From assembly GCF_042647465.1 (NCBI RefSeq), contig NZ_JBHRVN010000004.1: 64,000 nucleotides of DNA. The stretch is one strand, 5' to 3'. Shown here piece by piece: positions 44,275-52,631 of this stretch (its first letter is position 1; every line of letters begins with the position of its first letter). This DNA is from Wagnerdoeblera intermedia (GTDB lineage: Bacteria > Pseudomonadota > Alphaproteobacteria > Rhodobacterales > Rhodobacteraceae). The position numbers and the translations under genes were made by a program. Under the pieces are notes generated by a model. That model was not told where the DNA came from. It did not search any database and saw nothing but the letters and a program-made list of their open reading frames with translations.

Positions 44275-44982
44275 TCAGCGCTTCAGCAGCGCGGCCAGTT
44301 CGGCGCTGATCGCCTCAACGGCTTTGCGCGGATCTTCAGCCTTCCAGACCGGACGGCCCACCACGATGTGATCGGCCCCGTCCGCAATGGCCTGCGCGGG
44401 TGTGGCGATGCGCTTCTGATCGCCGAGCTCAGCCCCGGTCGGGCGCACGCCCGGCGTCACGATCAGCTTTCCGGCCGCTTCCGGCAGGGCGCGGATCAGC
44501 GCGGCTTCCTGGGGCGAGGCGATGACGCCATCGGCCCCGGCCTCAAGCGCGCGGGCCGCACGCTCCAGCGTGATCTCACGGATGTCGCCCGGAACGATCA
44601 GGTTGTTGTCCAGATCCGCCCGGTCAAGCGAGGTCAGCACGGTAACCGCCAGGATCTTCGTCGCGCGGCCCTTACGGCCCTCAGCCGCCGCCCGCACAAC
44701 CTGGGGATCGCCGTGAACGGTCAGGAAGTCGAGGTCAAACTGTGCCAGACCCCGCACCGCCGCCTCAACGGTCGCACCGATGTCAAAGAGCTTCATATCA
44801 AGGAAGACACGCTTGCCGTGCTCCTGCTTCAGCTCATTGGCCAGCGCCAGACCGCCACCGGTCAGCATGCCAAGGCCGATCTTATAGAAAGAGGCCGCAT
44901 CACCGATCTTTTCGGCCAGTTCCAGGCCCGCCAGAGCGTTGGGCACATCCAGCGCCACAATCAGACGATCATCCGCAGTCAT
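44275..44982 (-). CDS. pyrF: Orotidine 5'-phosphate decarboxylase
   Basis: Final step of UMP synthesis, OMP to UMP. A 235-residue TIM barrel: LIVALDVPNALAGLELAEKI, the catalytic Lys/Asp array in VFLDMKLFDIGATVEAAV, TVHGDPQVVRAA, and the phosphate-binding VTPGVRPTGAE and ADHIVVGRPV. The ATG at 44982 gives the family N-terminus; the frame to 45048 adds unrelated residues. Downstream end is shared with a convergent terminator. Confidence 0.97.
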   Translation of the reverse strand: MTADDRLIVALDVPNALAGLELAEKIGDAASFYKIGLGMLTGGGLALANELKQEHGKRVFLDMKLFDIGATVEAAVRGLAQFDLDFLTVHGDPQVVRAAAEGRKGRATKILAVTVLTSLDRADLDNNLIVPGDIREITLERAARALEAGADGVIASPQEAALIRALPEAAGKLIVTPGVRPTGAELGDQKRIATPAQAIADGADHIVVGRPVWKAEDPRKAVEAISAELAALLKR

Positions 44983-45054
44983 CGGGCTCTTCCTTTTGGT
45001 CAGGGGGCAAACGGCTGAGGCGATAATCCCCGCCTGCCCCCCGCGCAAGCCTTT

Positions 45055-45672
45055 TCAGCCCGGAATCATGGCTGCAATCGCCGCAGCATGGCCGGGTTTG
45101 CCTGTCAGAACCGGCGCGGCCAGCGCCTTTGCGGCCTCAAGAAGCGTCTCAGGGGCGACCAGGCGGTCCAGAAGCCCCCAGGCCAGGGCCTCCTCCGCCG
45201 GGATTTTTTCACCGCAGACGAGGATCATCTTCGCCCGCGAAGGCCCTACCAGCGCGCGCAGACGCCCCGGATCAGAGGGCTGCGGCAGATAGCCAAGCTT
45301 CATCACCGGATAAAAGACCGACATCCCCGGCACGCCCAGACGCAGATCACAGGCCAGCGCCATGCCATTGGCCCCGCCCGCCAGGGTGCCGTTCAGGGCG
45401 GCGATGCTCAGGCCCGGAAACGCCGCAATGGCCCCCGAAAGCTCCTCCCAGAGCGGCGAGAGCGCCAGACCGGCCTTTGCCTCCTCCAGATCCGCCCCGG
45501 CGGAAAAGACACGCCCCTCCCCGGTCAGGATCAGCACCTGAACGCCCGCTTCGGCGGCCCCGCGCACCGCATCGCGCAAAGCGATCAGCATCTCACCGGT
45601 CAGCGAATTGGCCTTATCGGGCCGCGCGATGGTCAGAACGCGCAGCGCCCCCTCATCCTCAACCCGGATCAT
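45055..45672 (-). CDS. Enoyl-CoA hydratase/isomerase family protein (short form)
   Basis: A 205-residue crotonase-fold protein, shorter than the usual 255-265. The oxyanion-hole and CoA sites are present (RPDKANSLTGEM, VFSAGADLEEAKAGL, ALNGTLAGGANGMALACDL). The usual second catalytic Glu region (PExKLG) reads YPVMKLGYLPQPSDPGR, with Val for Glu, so hydration by the standard dyad is doubtful. Its start overlaps the SDR stop by four bases, so both are co-translated and probably act on related substrates. Confidence 0.85.
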   Translation of the reverse strand: MIRVEDEGALRVLTIARPDKANSLTGEMLIALRDAVRGAAEAGVQVLILTGEGRVFSAGADLEEAKAGLALSPLWEELSGAIAAFPGLSIAALNGTLAGGANGMALACDLRLGVPGMSVFYPVMKLGYLPQPSDPGRLRALVGPSRAKMILVCGEKIPAEEALAWGLLDRLVAPETLLEAAKALAAPVLTGKPGHAAAIAAMIPG

Positions 45673-46415
45673 GCGATCAGACCCACAGCGCGGCGGATCC
45701 TCTCCTCGCGCAAAGACACCTCCGCCCCGTCAAACTCCGCCGCCTCAGCCCCGCACATCCAGACGAGGGTCTTTGCGGGCCATTCGGGCGGGATATGCAC
45801 TGACCAGTCAAGCTGGCTGACCGGGTTGATGCCGCTGGCCTTAACGGCACGCTGCATATCCGTGGCCACGGTGCCAGGCGACAGAGACAGCACCCGCACG
45901 CCCGCAGGCCCCGCCTCAAGATGCGCGGCGCGGGTCAGCATATAGGCCCCGGCCTTGGACGAGCAGTAGGCCGCCCAACCCTCCTGCGGGTTATGGGCCG
46001 CGCCGGAGCCCACGGTGATGATCACCCCGCGCCCGCGGGCGATCATTCCCGGCAGCACCGCCTGCATGCCGTTGTAGACGCCGCCGATATTGATCGAGAG
46101 CGTGTCGTGAAACGCCTTCACGTCGCCATCAGCGATCCGCGCAACCGGACCAAGGACCCCGGCATTGTTGATCAGCACCTCAACGGGGCCATAAGCCGCC
46201 TCAGCCCGGGTGACTGCGGCTTTCAATGCGGCGGCATCGGACACATCACAGGGCAGCGCCAGGCCCCCCGTCTCAGCGGCCACGGCCTCGAGCGCTGCAC
46301 CTGAGCGTGAAATCAGCGCAAGGCTTGCACCTTTTGCGGAGAACTCCCGCGCGGCTGCGGCCCCGATCCCGCGTGCGGCACCGGTGATCACGACCAGTTT
46401 ACCCTTCAGTTCCAT
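45669..46415 (-). CDS. Short-chain dehydrogenase/reductase
   Basis: A 248-residue NAD(P)-dependent SDR: TGAARGIGAAAAREF cofactor loop, LINNAGVLGPV, catalytic Ser and Tyr-x-x-x-Lys in GSGAAHNPQEGWAAYCSSKA. The C-terminus contains LSPGTVATDMQRAV. The ATG at 46415 is used; the upstream frame to 46481 is not conserved. First gene of a two-gene unit with the enoyl-CoA hydratase-like gene. Substrate unknown. Confidence 0.92.
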   Translation of the reverse strand: MELKGKLVVITGAARGIGAAAAREFSAKGASLALISRSGAALEAVAAETGGLALPCDVSDAAALKAAVTRAEAAYGPVEVLINNAGVLGPVARIADGDVKAFHDTLSINIGGVYNGMQAVLPGMIARGRGVIITVGSGAAHNPQEGWAAYCSSKAGAYMLTRAAHLEAGPAGVRVLSLSPGTVATDMQRAVKASGINPVSQLDWSVHIPPEWPAKTLVWMCGAEAAEFDGAEVSLREERIRRAVGLIA

Positions 46416-46562
46416 CGTCTTTATTCCCTGCTGTCGCTTTGCGCCGAAGGTTAGGCAGCCTGCCGCCCTGCCCGCAAGCAAAAGCCGAAAGGCTTGACCA
46501 CTGCCGGGCCGGCTGAAATGATTTCGCCGGAAAATTGCCCCAGTGGCCTGAAAGGTTTCAGA

Positions 46563-47759
46563 ATGTCCCTATTGCGTCAAAGTGTGTTTACCGGTGCCTT
46601 CGTTCTTCTTGCTGCTCCGGCATTTGCACAGGTCAGTGCAGATGAGCTTTGGAAGAACTGGCAGGCGGTCAGCAAGGACATGGGCTATGAGCTTGCAGCA
46701 GGGGATCTGACCCGCAGCGGCGACCGGCTGGTGGCGAAGGATGTGACCTTCAACATGGTCACTGAAGAGATGAAGGTCATCAACCGCGTGCCCGAGATGG
46801 TGCTGCGTGAAACCGGCGGCGCAGTCGAAGTGACCGCCTCGCCGGAATGGCTCAGCGAGTCCACCGTGACGGTGGACGGCGAGACCCAGTCGATCGCCAC
46901 CACCCTCAGCCAGACCGGCTATCTGATGACCGTGACCGGCACCGCCGCCGAACCGGTCTATAAATTCAAAGCCGACAGCATGTCTTTTGCACAAAAGATC
47001 CCGCTTCCGGCTGAAAACGCGAAAGCCCAGGGCTCGGTCAATACCAGTGGCACCCTGATCGCGCTGGACGGTGGCTTCACCCTGACCGGCAGCGGCGATG
47101 CGCAGCAGATGACCTACAGCTTCAACGCGGCCGATATGAAGATCGTGCTGAAAGCCGGAGGCGAGAGCGCCGATCAGCGCAGCAGCTTTACCCTTGATAT
47201 GAAAGAGCTGACCTCTGATTTCCAGGGCAATCTGCCGCCGAAAGCCGCGGCGGAAAGCGATCTGACCTCGCTTCTGAAGACCGGCCTCACGGGTATCTCA
47301 AACCACAAAAGCGGCCCGGTTGAATTCTCCGTCGACGTGGCCTCGCCGGACATGCCCTTCAAAGGCGAAGGCCGCTTCAGCTCCACCGCCAGCAGCTTCG
47401 GCCTCTCGGGCAGCGAGATCAAACTCGACCTCGATCTCAAGGGCATCCAGGCTGGTCCTGCCGGCGATAAGCCCAGCGCCTCCGACCTGATCCTGCGCGG
47501 TCTGGCGATGCTTAACCCGAGTGCCACGGATGATACCGAGGTGTTCAAATCCGGCACCCTCACCGTGACCATCAACGAAAGCCAGGCGCTGCTTGATAAC
47601 CTCAGCGCGACCGGCCTGATCCCCGCCGATCAGATGATGGGCGTTCAGATGATGCTGGCCATGTTCACGAAAGCCGGTGACACGCCGGGCTCGATCACCA
47701 GCACCGTGGAAGTGACCGAAACCGGTGACTTCCTGGTCAACGGACAGTCGATGCAGTAA
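46563..47759 (+). CDS. DUF2125-like exported protein
   Basis: A 398-residue protein with a signal peptide (QSVFTGAFVLLAAPAFAQ). The rest is beta-rich with repeated short strands (e.g. TLSQTGYLMTVTGTAAEPVY, FSVDVASPDMPFKGEGRFSS) as in DUF2125 proteins of Rhodobacterales, which are periplasmic and of unknown function. The ATG at 46563 directly precedes the signal peptide; the longer frame from 46494 is unlikely. A good terminator follows. Confidence 0.75.
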   Translation: MSLLRQSVFTGAFVLLAAPAFAQVSADELWKNWQAVSKDMGYELAAGDLTRSGDRLVAKDVTFNMVTEEMKVINRVPEMVLRETGGAVEVTASPEWLSESTVTVDGETQSIATTLSQTGYLMTVTGTAAEPVYKFKADSMSFAQKIPLPAENAKAQGSVNTSGTLIALDGGFTLTGSGDAQQMTYSFNAADMKIVLKAGGESADQRSSFTLDMKELTSDFQGNLPPKAAAESDLTSLLKTGLTGISNHKSGPVEFSVDVASPDMPFKGEGRFSSTASSFGLSGSEIKLDLDLKGIQAGPAGDKPSASDLILRGLAMLNPSATDDTEVFKSGTLTVTINESQALLDNLSATGLIPADQMMGVQMMLAMFTKAGDTPGSITSTVEVTETGDFLVNGQSMQ

Positions 47760-47775
47760 GGCCGCTTGCCTCAGA

Positions 47776-47807
47776 GCATCCCCCGCGCTACGCCGGGGAT
47801 GCTTTTT
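47776..47807 (+). terminator. Rho-independent terminator after the DUF2125-like gene
   Basis: 8-bp stem GCATCCCC/GGGGATGC with an 11-base loop and five T directly after it. Confidence 0.88.
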
Positions 47808-47824
47808 CGTGAAAGGACGGCCCC

Positions 47825-49190
47825 ATGTCCGGCAACCGCTTTGACCCCGCCACCCTTGAAGGGCTGACCGCCCGTCTGCTTGATGCCGCCCGCAAAGCCG
47901 GTGCGGAAAGCGCGGATGCCGTGGCGGTGGCAGGCGATGCCATCTCCATCGACGTGCGCGGCGGCAAGCTTGAGCAGGCCGAGAGGGCCGAAGGGTTTGA
48001 CATCGGGCTGCGGGTGCTGATCGGTCGCCGCCAGGCTTCGGTGTCCGCCTCGGATATCTCGGACGATGTGATCGCCGGCATGGCCGAACGTGCCGTTGCC
48101 ATGGCGCGTGAAGCGCCCGAAGATCCGACCGCCGGTCTGGCCGATCCCTCGCAGCTGGCACGCAGCTGGGACCAGGCCGCGCTTGAGATGATCGATCCTG
48201 CGGCCGCCCCGACGGCGGCGGAACTTCAGGAAGATGCCCTGCGCACCGAGGCGGCCGCCCGGGATGTCGCCGGGATCTCTCAGGTCGACAGCTCCTCGGC
48301 CAGCTATTCGCGCCGGGCGTTTCACATGGCCGCGACCAATGGATTTTCCGGCGGTTACGGCCGCACCGGCCGCGCGATTTCCTGCGTCGCCATCACCGGC
48401 ACCGGCTCTGCGATGGAGCGTGACTTTGCCGGCGAAAGCCGCGCCTGGGCAGCAGACCTGCCCTCACCCGAAAGCATCGGCCTGCTGGCCGCCGAGCGTG
48501 CGCTGGCCCGTGCCGGGGCAAAGCGCCCGCCGACCGGCCGCTATCCGGTGCTCTTTGATGAGCGGATTTCCGGCTCGCTGATCGGGCATCTGCTCTCCGC
48601 CATCAATGGCTCGTCGATTGCCCGCGGCTCCAGCTTTCTGCGCGATAAACTCGGCCGCCAGGTTCTGCCCAAAGGCCTCGATCTGATCGAAGACCCGACC
48701 CGCCCGCGCATCTCGGGCTCGCGCCCCTTTGACGGCGAGGGCCTGCCCACGCAGCGCCGCGCCTTTGTGCGCGACGGCGTGCTGGAGAGCTGGATTCTCG
48801 ACCTGGCGACCGCCCGCAAACTCGGAATGGAAAGCACCGCCAATGCCGCACGCGGTACCGGCGGCCCCCCCCGGTCCCAGCGCCGGGAACATCACTTTGA
48901 CCGAGGGCACGGCCAGCCGTGAAGATCTGATCCGCCAGATGGGAACAGGTCTCCTGGTCACCTCAATGATCGGCTCTACCATCAACCCGACCACGGGCGA
49001 TTATTCGCGCGGTGCCGCAGGCTATTGGGTTGAAAACGGTAAGATTGTCGGTGCGGTCAATGAATGCACCATCGCCGGTAATCTGATCGACATGCTGGGG
49101 CGGATCACCCCGGCCAATGATGCGCGCCGCCATCTTTCGGCGGTGGTGCCGAGCCTTCTGGTCGAAGGAATGACCCTTGCGGGGGCCTGA
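47825..49190 (+). CDS. pmbA: TldD/PmbA family metallopeptidase, PmbA type (apparent frameshift)
   Basis: PmbA (TldE) forms a heterodimeric zinc protease with TldD, acting on unfolded peptides, microcin B17 and antitoxin CcdA in E. coli. Two overlapping frames (47825-48922 and 48729-49190) make one protein of about 454 residues, the normal length. The first carries ADAVAVAGDAISIDVRGGKL, SASDISDDVIAGMAERAV and RRAFVRDGVLESWILDLATA; the second LTEGTASREDLIRQMGTGLL and GAAGYWVENGKIVGAVNE. The break is at a C8 run (48865-48872); seven C restore GGPPGPSAGNITL. A C8 consensus error is likely because the gene is otherwise well conserved. Confidence 0.9.
48865..48872. repeat. C8 run at the frameshift in pmbA
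   Basis: Eight C; with seven the frame reads GGC GGC CCC CCC GGT CCC AGC (GGPPGPS) and joins the two conserved halves. Confidence 0.88.
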
Positions 49191-49965
49191 GGCGGATCTC
49201 ACTCTCCTCAGTGACACTCTGCGCGAAGCGGGGAAACTCGCCTTGCGCTACTGGCGGCATAAGCCGAAATTCTATGACAAACCCGGCGATGCCGGTCCGG
49301 TCTCTGAAGCAGACCTGGCGGTGAATGATCTGCTGCTGGCAAAGCTTAGGGCGGCGCGGCCGGAATATGGCTGGCTCTCCGAGGAAACCGCCGACACGCC
49401 GGAGCGTCTGGCCCGTGACGACTGTTTTATCATCGACCCGATCGACGGCACCCGCAGCTTCATCCAGGGCGAAGACACTTTCGCGATCGCGGCAGGGATC
49501 TGCCACCGGGGCCGCATGACAACCGGAGCCGTCTATCTTCCTGCGCTCGAGCGGCTTTACACCGCCCATGCCGAAGGCCCGGCGCGAATGAACGGTCAGA
49601 CCATCACCGCCTCTGAGCGAAGCGCGCCGGATGGCGCGACCATGCTGACAGCCACGCCAAACCTCGCGGCTTCGCACTGGCCGGGCGGGCTGCCCGATGT
49701 GCGCCGCGCCTTCAGACCCTCGCTCGCCTACCGGCTTTGTCTGGTGGCCGAGGGACGCCACGACAGCATGGTCAGCTTCCGCCCGACCTGGGAATGGGAC
49801 ATCGCCGCCGCAAGCCTGATCGTCGAGCGGGCGGGCGGACGCGCCACCGCCGGAAACGGCGCGGCGCTGATCTTCAACACGCCCGGGGCGCGCATCCCCT
49901 CCGGCGTTCTGGCGGCAGGCGCCGCGCTGCACCCCAGGCTGCTTGCGCTGCATCTGCCCTCTTGA
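49177..49965 (+). CDS. Inositol monophosphatase/CysQ family phosphatase
   Basis: A 262-residue Mg-dependent, Li-sensitive phosphatase. Metal sites: GWLSEETADT and FIIDPIDGTRSFIQGE; the C-terminal motif is WEWDIAAASLIVERAGG. The family includes IMPase, CysQ (3'-phosphoadenosine 5'-phosphate) and fructose-bisphosphatase; the substrate cannot be fixed. The start is probably the TTG at 49177, which overlaps the end of pmbA; no ATG fits the conserved N-terminus. Its stop is part of the predicted hsp20 promoter. Confidence 0.87.
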   Translation: MRGPEADLTLLSDTLREAGKLALRYWRHKPKFYDKPGDAGPVSEADLAVNDLLLAKLRAARPEYGWLSEETADTPERLARDDCFIIDPIDGTRSFIQGEDTFAIAAGICHRGRMTTGAVYLPALERLYTAHAEGPARMNGQTITASERSAPDGATMLTATPNLAASHWPGGLPDVRRAFRPSLAYRLCLVAEGRHDSMVSFRPTWEWDIAAASLIVERAGGRATAGNGAALIFNTPGARIPSGVLAAGAALHPRLLALHLPS

Positions 49966-49989
49966 AACCCGGCTCGGGGCTTCCCAGAT
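49961..49989 (+). promoter_or_regulatory. Candidate sigma-32 (heat-shock) promoter for hsp20
   Basis: CTTGAAA at 49961-49967 is an exact match to the RpoH -35 consensus. After 14 bases TCCCAGAT (49982-49989) resembles the -10 CCCCATNT. It lies about 90 bases before the hsp20 start and its -35 includes the stop codon of the preceding gene. Confidence 0.55.
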
Positions 49990-50078
49990 CATCCTCACCG
50001 GAGGCCACAACGGATCCGGTTCACGACCGCTCTGCCCCCTGGCGGGAGAGCATCTGGCATCGCTCAATGAGGATGAAT

Positions 50079-50546
50079 ATGCGTAATTTTGATTTTGCTC
50101 CGCTCTATCGTGCCACCGTCGGCTTTGACCGCATCGCCGATCTGATGGACCGCACGCTCAGCGCGGACAGCGTGACGAGCTACCCGCCCTACAACATTGA
50201 GAAAACTGCTGAGAATGCCTATCGCATCTCGGTGGCCGTCGCCGGCTTTTCGCCCGATGAGCTCTCGGTTGAGGTGAAGGAAAGCACTCTGCATATCACG
50301 GCCAAGAAAGGCCCCGACACCACTGAGCGCAGCTATCTGCACCGCGGCATCGCCACCCGTGCCTTTGAACGCCGCTTCGCTCTGGCCGATCATGTGAAAG
50401 TCACCGGCGCTCTGCATGAAAACGGTATGCTCCATATCGACCTGGTGCGCGAAACCCCCGAGGCGCTGAAGCCGCGCCGCATCGAGATCGCCACCCCCCG
50501 CGGCGCCGATACCAAAGTTCTGACGGCGGAAACCGTCGAGATCTGA
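50079..50546 (+). CDS. Hsp20/alpha-crystallin small heat-shock protein, IbpA-like
   Basis: A 155-residue ATP-independent holdase that binds unfolding proteins. The alpha-crystallin domain spans about residues 35-130: YNIEKTAENAYRISVAVAGF, ELSVEVKESTLHITAKKG, RAFERRFALADHVKVTGALH and NGMLHIDLVRE. N-terminus FDFAPLYRATVGFDRIADLM is typical of IbpA/HspA. ATGs at 50067, 50073 and 50079 are in frame; GAGG at 50069-50072 favours 50079. A strong terminator follows. Confidence 0.94.
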   Translation: MRNFDFAPLYRATVGFDRIADLMDRTLSADSVTSYPPYNIEKTAENAYRISVAVAGFSPDELSVEVKESTLHITAKKGPDTTERSYLHRGIATRAFERRFALADHVKVTGALHENGMLHIDLVRETPEALKPRRIEIATPRGADTKVLTAETVEI

Positions 50547-50598
50547 GGGAGGCCTCCGCGCGAACGGCCTGCCTCGTAACAGACCGGTCAGACGACAC

Positions 50599-50628
50599 AC
50601 GGGGCGCAGATGATCTGCGCCCCGTTTC
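50599..50628 (+). terminator. Rho-independent terminator after hsp20
   Basis: Perfect 12-bp stem ACGGGGCGCAGA/TCTGCGCCCCGT with a TGA loop, followed by TT. Confidence 0.85.
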
Positions 50629-50643
50629 AGATTTCGGGGGTTC

Positions 50644-50695
50644 CCGAAGGGGGCGCTGCCCCCTTCGGCGGGGGTTGCGGGGGCAGAGCCCCCGC
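50644..50695. repeat. REP-like GC-rich double hairpin
   Basis: Two adjacent perfect palindromes: CCGAAGGGGGC/GCCCCCTTCGG (50644-50668, loop GCT) and GCGGGGGC/GCCCCCGC (50677-50695, loop AGA). It sits between two convergent genes. Such GGGGGC/GCCCCC double hairpins recur between genes in Rhodobacteraceae as far as I recall; this is the only copy I found in the window. Confidence 0.65.
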
Positions 50696-50702
50696 GGCCC
50701 CT

Positions 50703-52631
50703 TCACTTTCCGCTCAAAGCCGCAGCGAGGCGCATCAATTCGACCGCTGCTGCGCGATAGCCGAAAGGATCTTCCCCCTTCGCCCCTTCTGCCAGTGCCA
50801 CGGCCTCCTGATACCCCCAGGTGTCAACAAAGCGTCCACCGCTCAGCAGCTGGCCAAAGCCTGCCACTGCGGCTGCGAAACGTGCATCCGCATCGGGTTC
50901 AGAGGCCGTGGCCGGGACGGCCTGTTCGATCAGACGGCTCGCCGTTTCCCCCGGCGCTTTGTAGCGCAGCTTCAGCCAGCCGGCCTCTTCCGACGACCCC
51001 AGGCTTTCGCGGCCATACCGCAGCGGCTCGCTCAATCGGGCGGCACTGCCGACCGGGGTGATCTCATAAAGCGCGGTCACCTGATGTCCTGCGCCGATCT
51101 CGCCGGCGTCCACTTTGTCATCGGCAAAATCCACCCGCGAAAGCGCCCTCGTTTCATAACCGATCAGCCGGTATTCCGCGACCACCGCCGGGTTCCATTC
51201 CACCTGCAGCTTCACATCCCCCGCAATGGTGAAAAGCGCCCCTGCTGCCTGATCGACCATAACTTTGCGCGCCTCTTCGGCACTGTCGATATAGGCGGCC
51301 TGGCCATTGCCATTCTGCGCCAGCGCCTGCATCAGCGCATCATCAAGATTGCCGCGCCCGAACCCCAGGACCGAAAGCGCAATCCCGGAATTCCGCTTCC
51401 CGCTGACATAGGCCTTCAGATCCTCCGGGTCGGAGAGGCCGACATTGAAATCCCCGTCGGTCGCCAGAAGCACCCGGCCGATGCGTCCCTCGCCCGCCAT
51501 CTGCCCGGCCAGGCGATAGGCCAGCTCCAGCCCCTCGCCCCCGGCGGTGCTGCCGCCCGCCTGCAGATTGTTCAAAGCGCCGAGGATTTTCCCGCGCTCT
51601 GCAGCAGAGGTAGGGGGCAGAACTTCGCCGGCAGATCCGGCATAGGCGACGATCGCCACCTGATCCTCCGCACTGAGCTGCCCCAGCAGCAGCGATAGCG
51701 AGGTTTTCAAAAGCCCCAGCCGGTCCTCGCCCTCCATCGAGCCGGAAGTATCGACCAGAAATACCAGGTTCAGCGCCGGGCGCTCTGCCACAACGGGCAG
51801 TTTTCCCTGCAGTCCGATCCGCACCAGGTCCTTCCCCTCTGCCCAGGGGCTGGCGAACCGCGACAGGCTCAGACTGAAAGGCTCCTCCGCCTCTGCGGCC
51901 GGGGCCGGATAGGCATAGGGGAAATAATTTATCATCTCCTCGACCCGGACCGAGGCCGGATCGGGCAGAACGCCGCCACGCAGGCTGCGCCGGATCCAGG
52001 ACCAGGACGCCGTATCCACATCCACCGAGAAGGTTGAGACCGGCTCTTCTGCGGTCACCTTCACGCCCGATGCCTCAAATTCCGCAAAGCGATCAGAGCC
52101 GGAGGGGGCGATCTGCGGCGCATCGGCACTCTGCATCGCGCCCGAGGCCGGGCGCGCCATCCGCTGCATCGCCGCCCCGCCGCCCCCCATCTGCGGCGCA
52201 GGAGAGATCGGCGCGGGTGGCAGCGCCATCCTGTCCGACTGCGCGGTGACCGGCGCGATCGCCTGTTCCGCCGCAGGGGCTGCTCCATGTAACTCAGCAG
52301 GGGCATCCGGCACCGCGATTGCCTCAGGGCCGGGTTGCTGCGGCAGGGTCACAAGGGTCACACCAAGGGCCAGAACGGCAACCGAACTGGTGGCCGCCAG
52401 GGCCCCGCGTGACGTCAGACGACTCAACATCTCTCTTACTCCTGAAAACAAGCCACCCCCGAGGGAGCGGTTGTTCTCAGGACGCATCACCCGGGCCTGA
52501 TCCTTGGCGGTCGCGTCAAAATTTTCCATCGCAAGGGCGAGGATCTCCGCACGGCGTGCGGCATCGGCCTGCGGGGCTGCGCCCTTCAGGGCAGCGCGCA
52601 GACGCTCCGTGTCATCGCGGGGCTCTGTCAT
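50703..52631 (-). CDS. von Willebrand factor A domain membrane protein
   Basis: A 642-residue protein. Residues 1-90 are soluble and resemble the cytoplasmic part of an anti-sigma factor; a membrane segment follows (ALAATSSVAVLALGVTLVTL), then a periplasmic low-complexity region. The conserved N-terminal extension is VSTFSVDVDTASWSWIRRSL and PASVRVEEMINYFPY, and the VWA domain has the MIDAS motif in LVFLVDTSGSMEGEDRLGLL with LATDGDFNVG. The C-terminal part matches the YfbK-type extension. It overlaps the ECF sigma factor gene by four bases and is probably its membrane-bound controller. Confidence 0.85.
   Translation of the reverse strand: MTEPRDDTERLRAALKGAAPQADAARRAEILALAMENFDATAKDQARVMRPENNRSLGGGLFSGVREMLSRLTSRGALAATSSVAVLALGVTLVTLPQQPGPEAIAVPDAPAELHGAAPAAEQAIAPVTAQSDRMALPPAPISPAPQMGGGGAAMQRMARPASGAMQSADAPQIAPSGSDRFAEFEASGVKVTAEEPVSTFSVDVDTASWSWIRRSLRGGVLPDPASVRVEEMINYFPYAYPAPAAEAEEPFSLSLSRFASPWAEGKDLVRIGLQGKLPVVAERPALNLVFLVDTSGSMEGEDRLGLLKTSLSLLLGQLSAEDQVAIVAYAGSAGEVLPPTSAAERGKILGALNNLQAGGSTAGGEGLELAYRLAGQMAGEGRIGRVLLATDGDFNVGLSDPEDLKAYVSGKRNSGIALSVLGFGRGNLDDALMQALAQNGNGQAAYIDSAEEARKVMVDQAAGALFTIAGDVKLQVEWNPAVVAEYRLIGYETRALSRVDFADDKVDAGEIGAGHQVTALYEITPVGSAARLSEPLRYGRESLGSSEEAGWLKLRYKAPGETASRLIEQAVPATASEPDADARFAAAVAGFGQLLSGGRFVDTWGYQEAVALAEGAKGEDPFGYRAAAVELMRLAAALSGK

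Noticed and set aside
10049..48872. Proven phase variation at the C8 runs
   Set aside because: Only one sequence is available; the same break in housekeeping pmbA makes consensus error at least as likely. Kept as an open question only.
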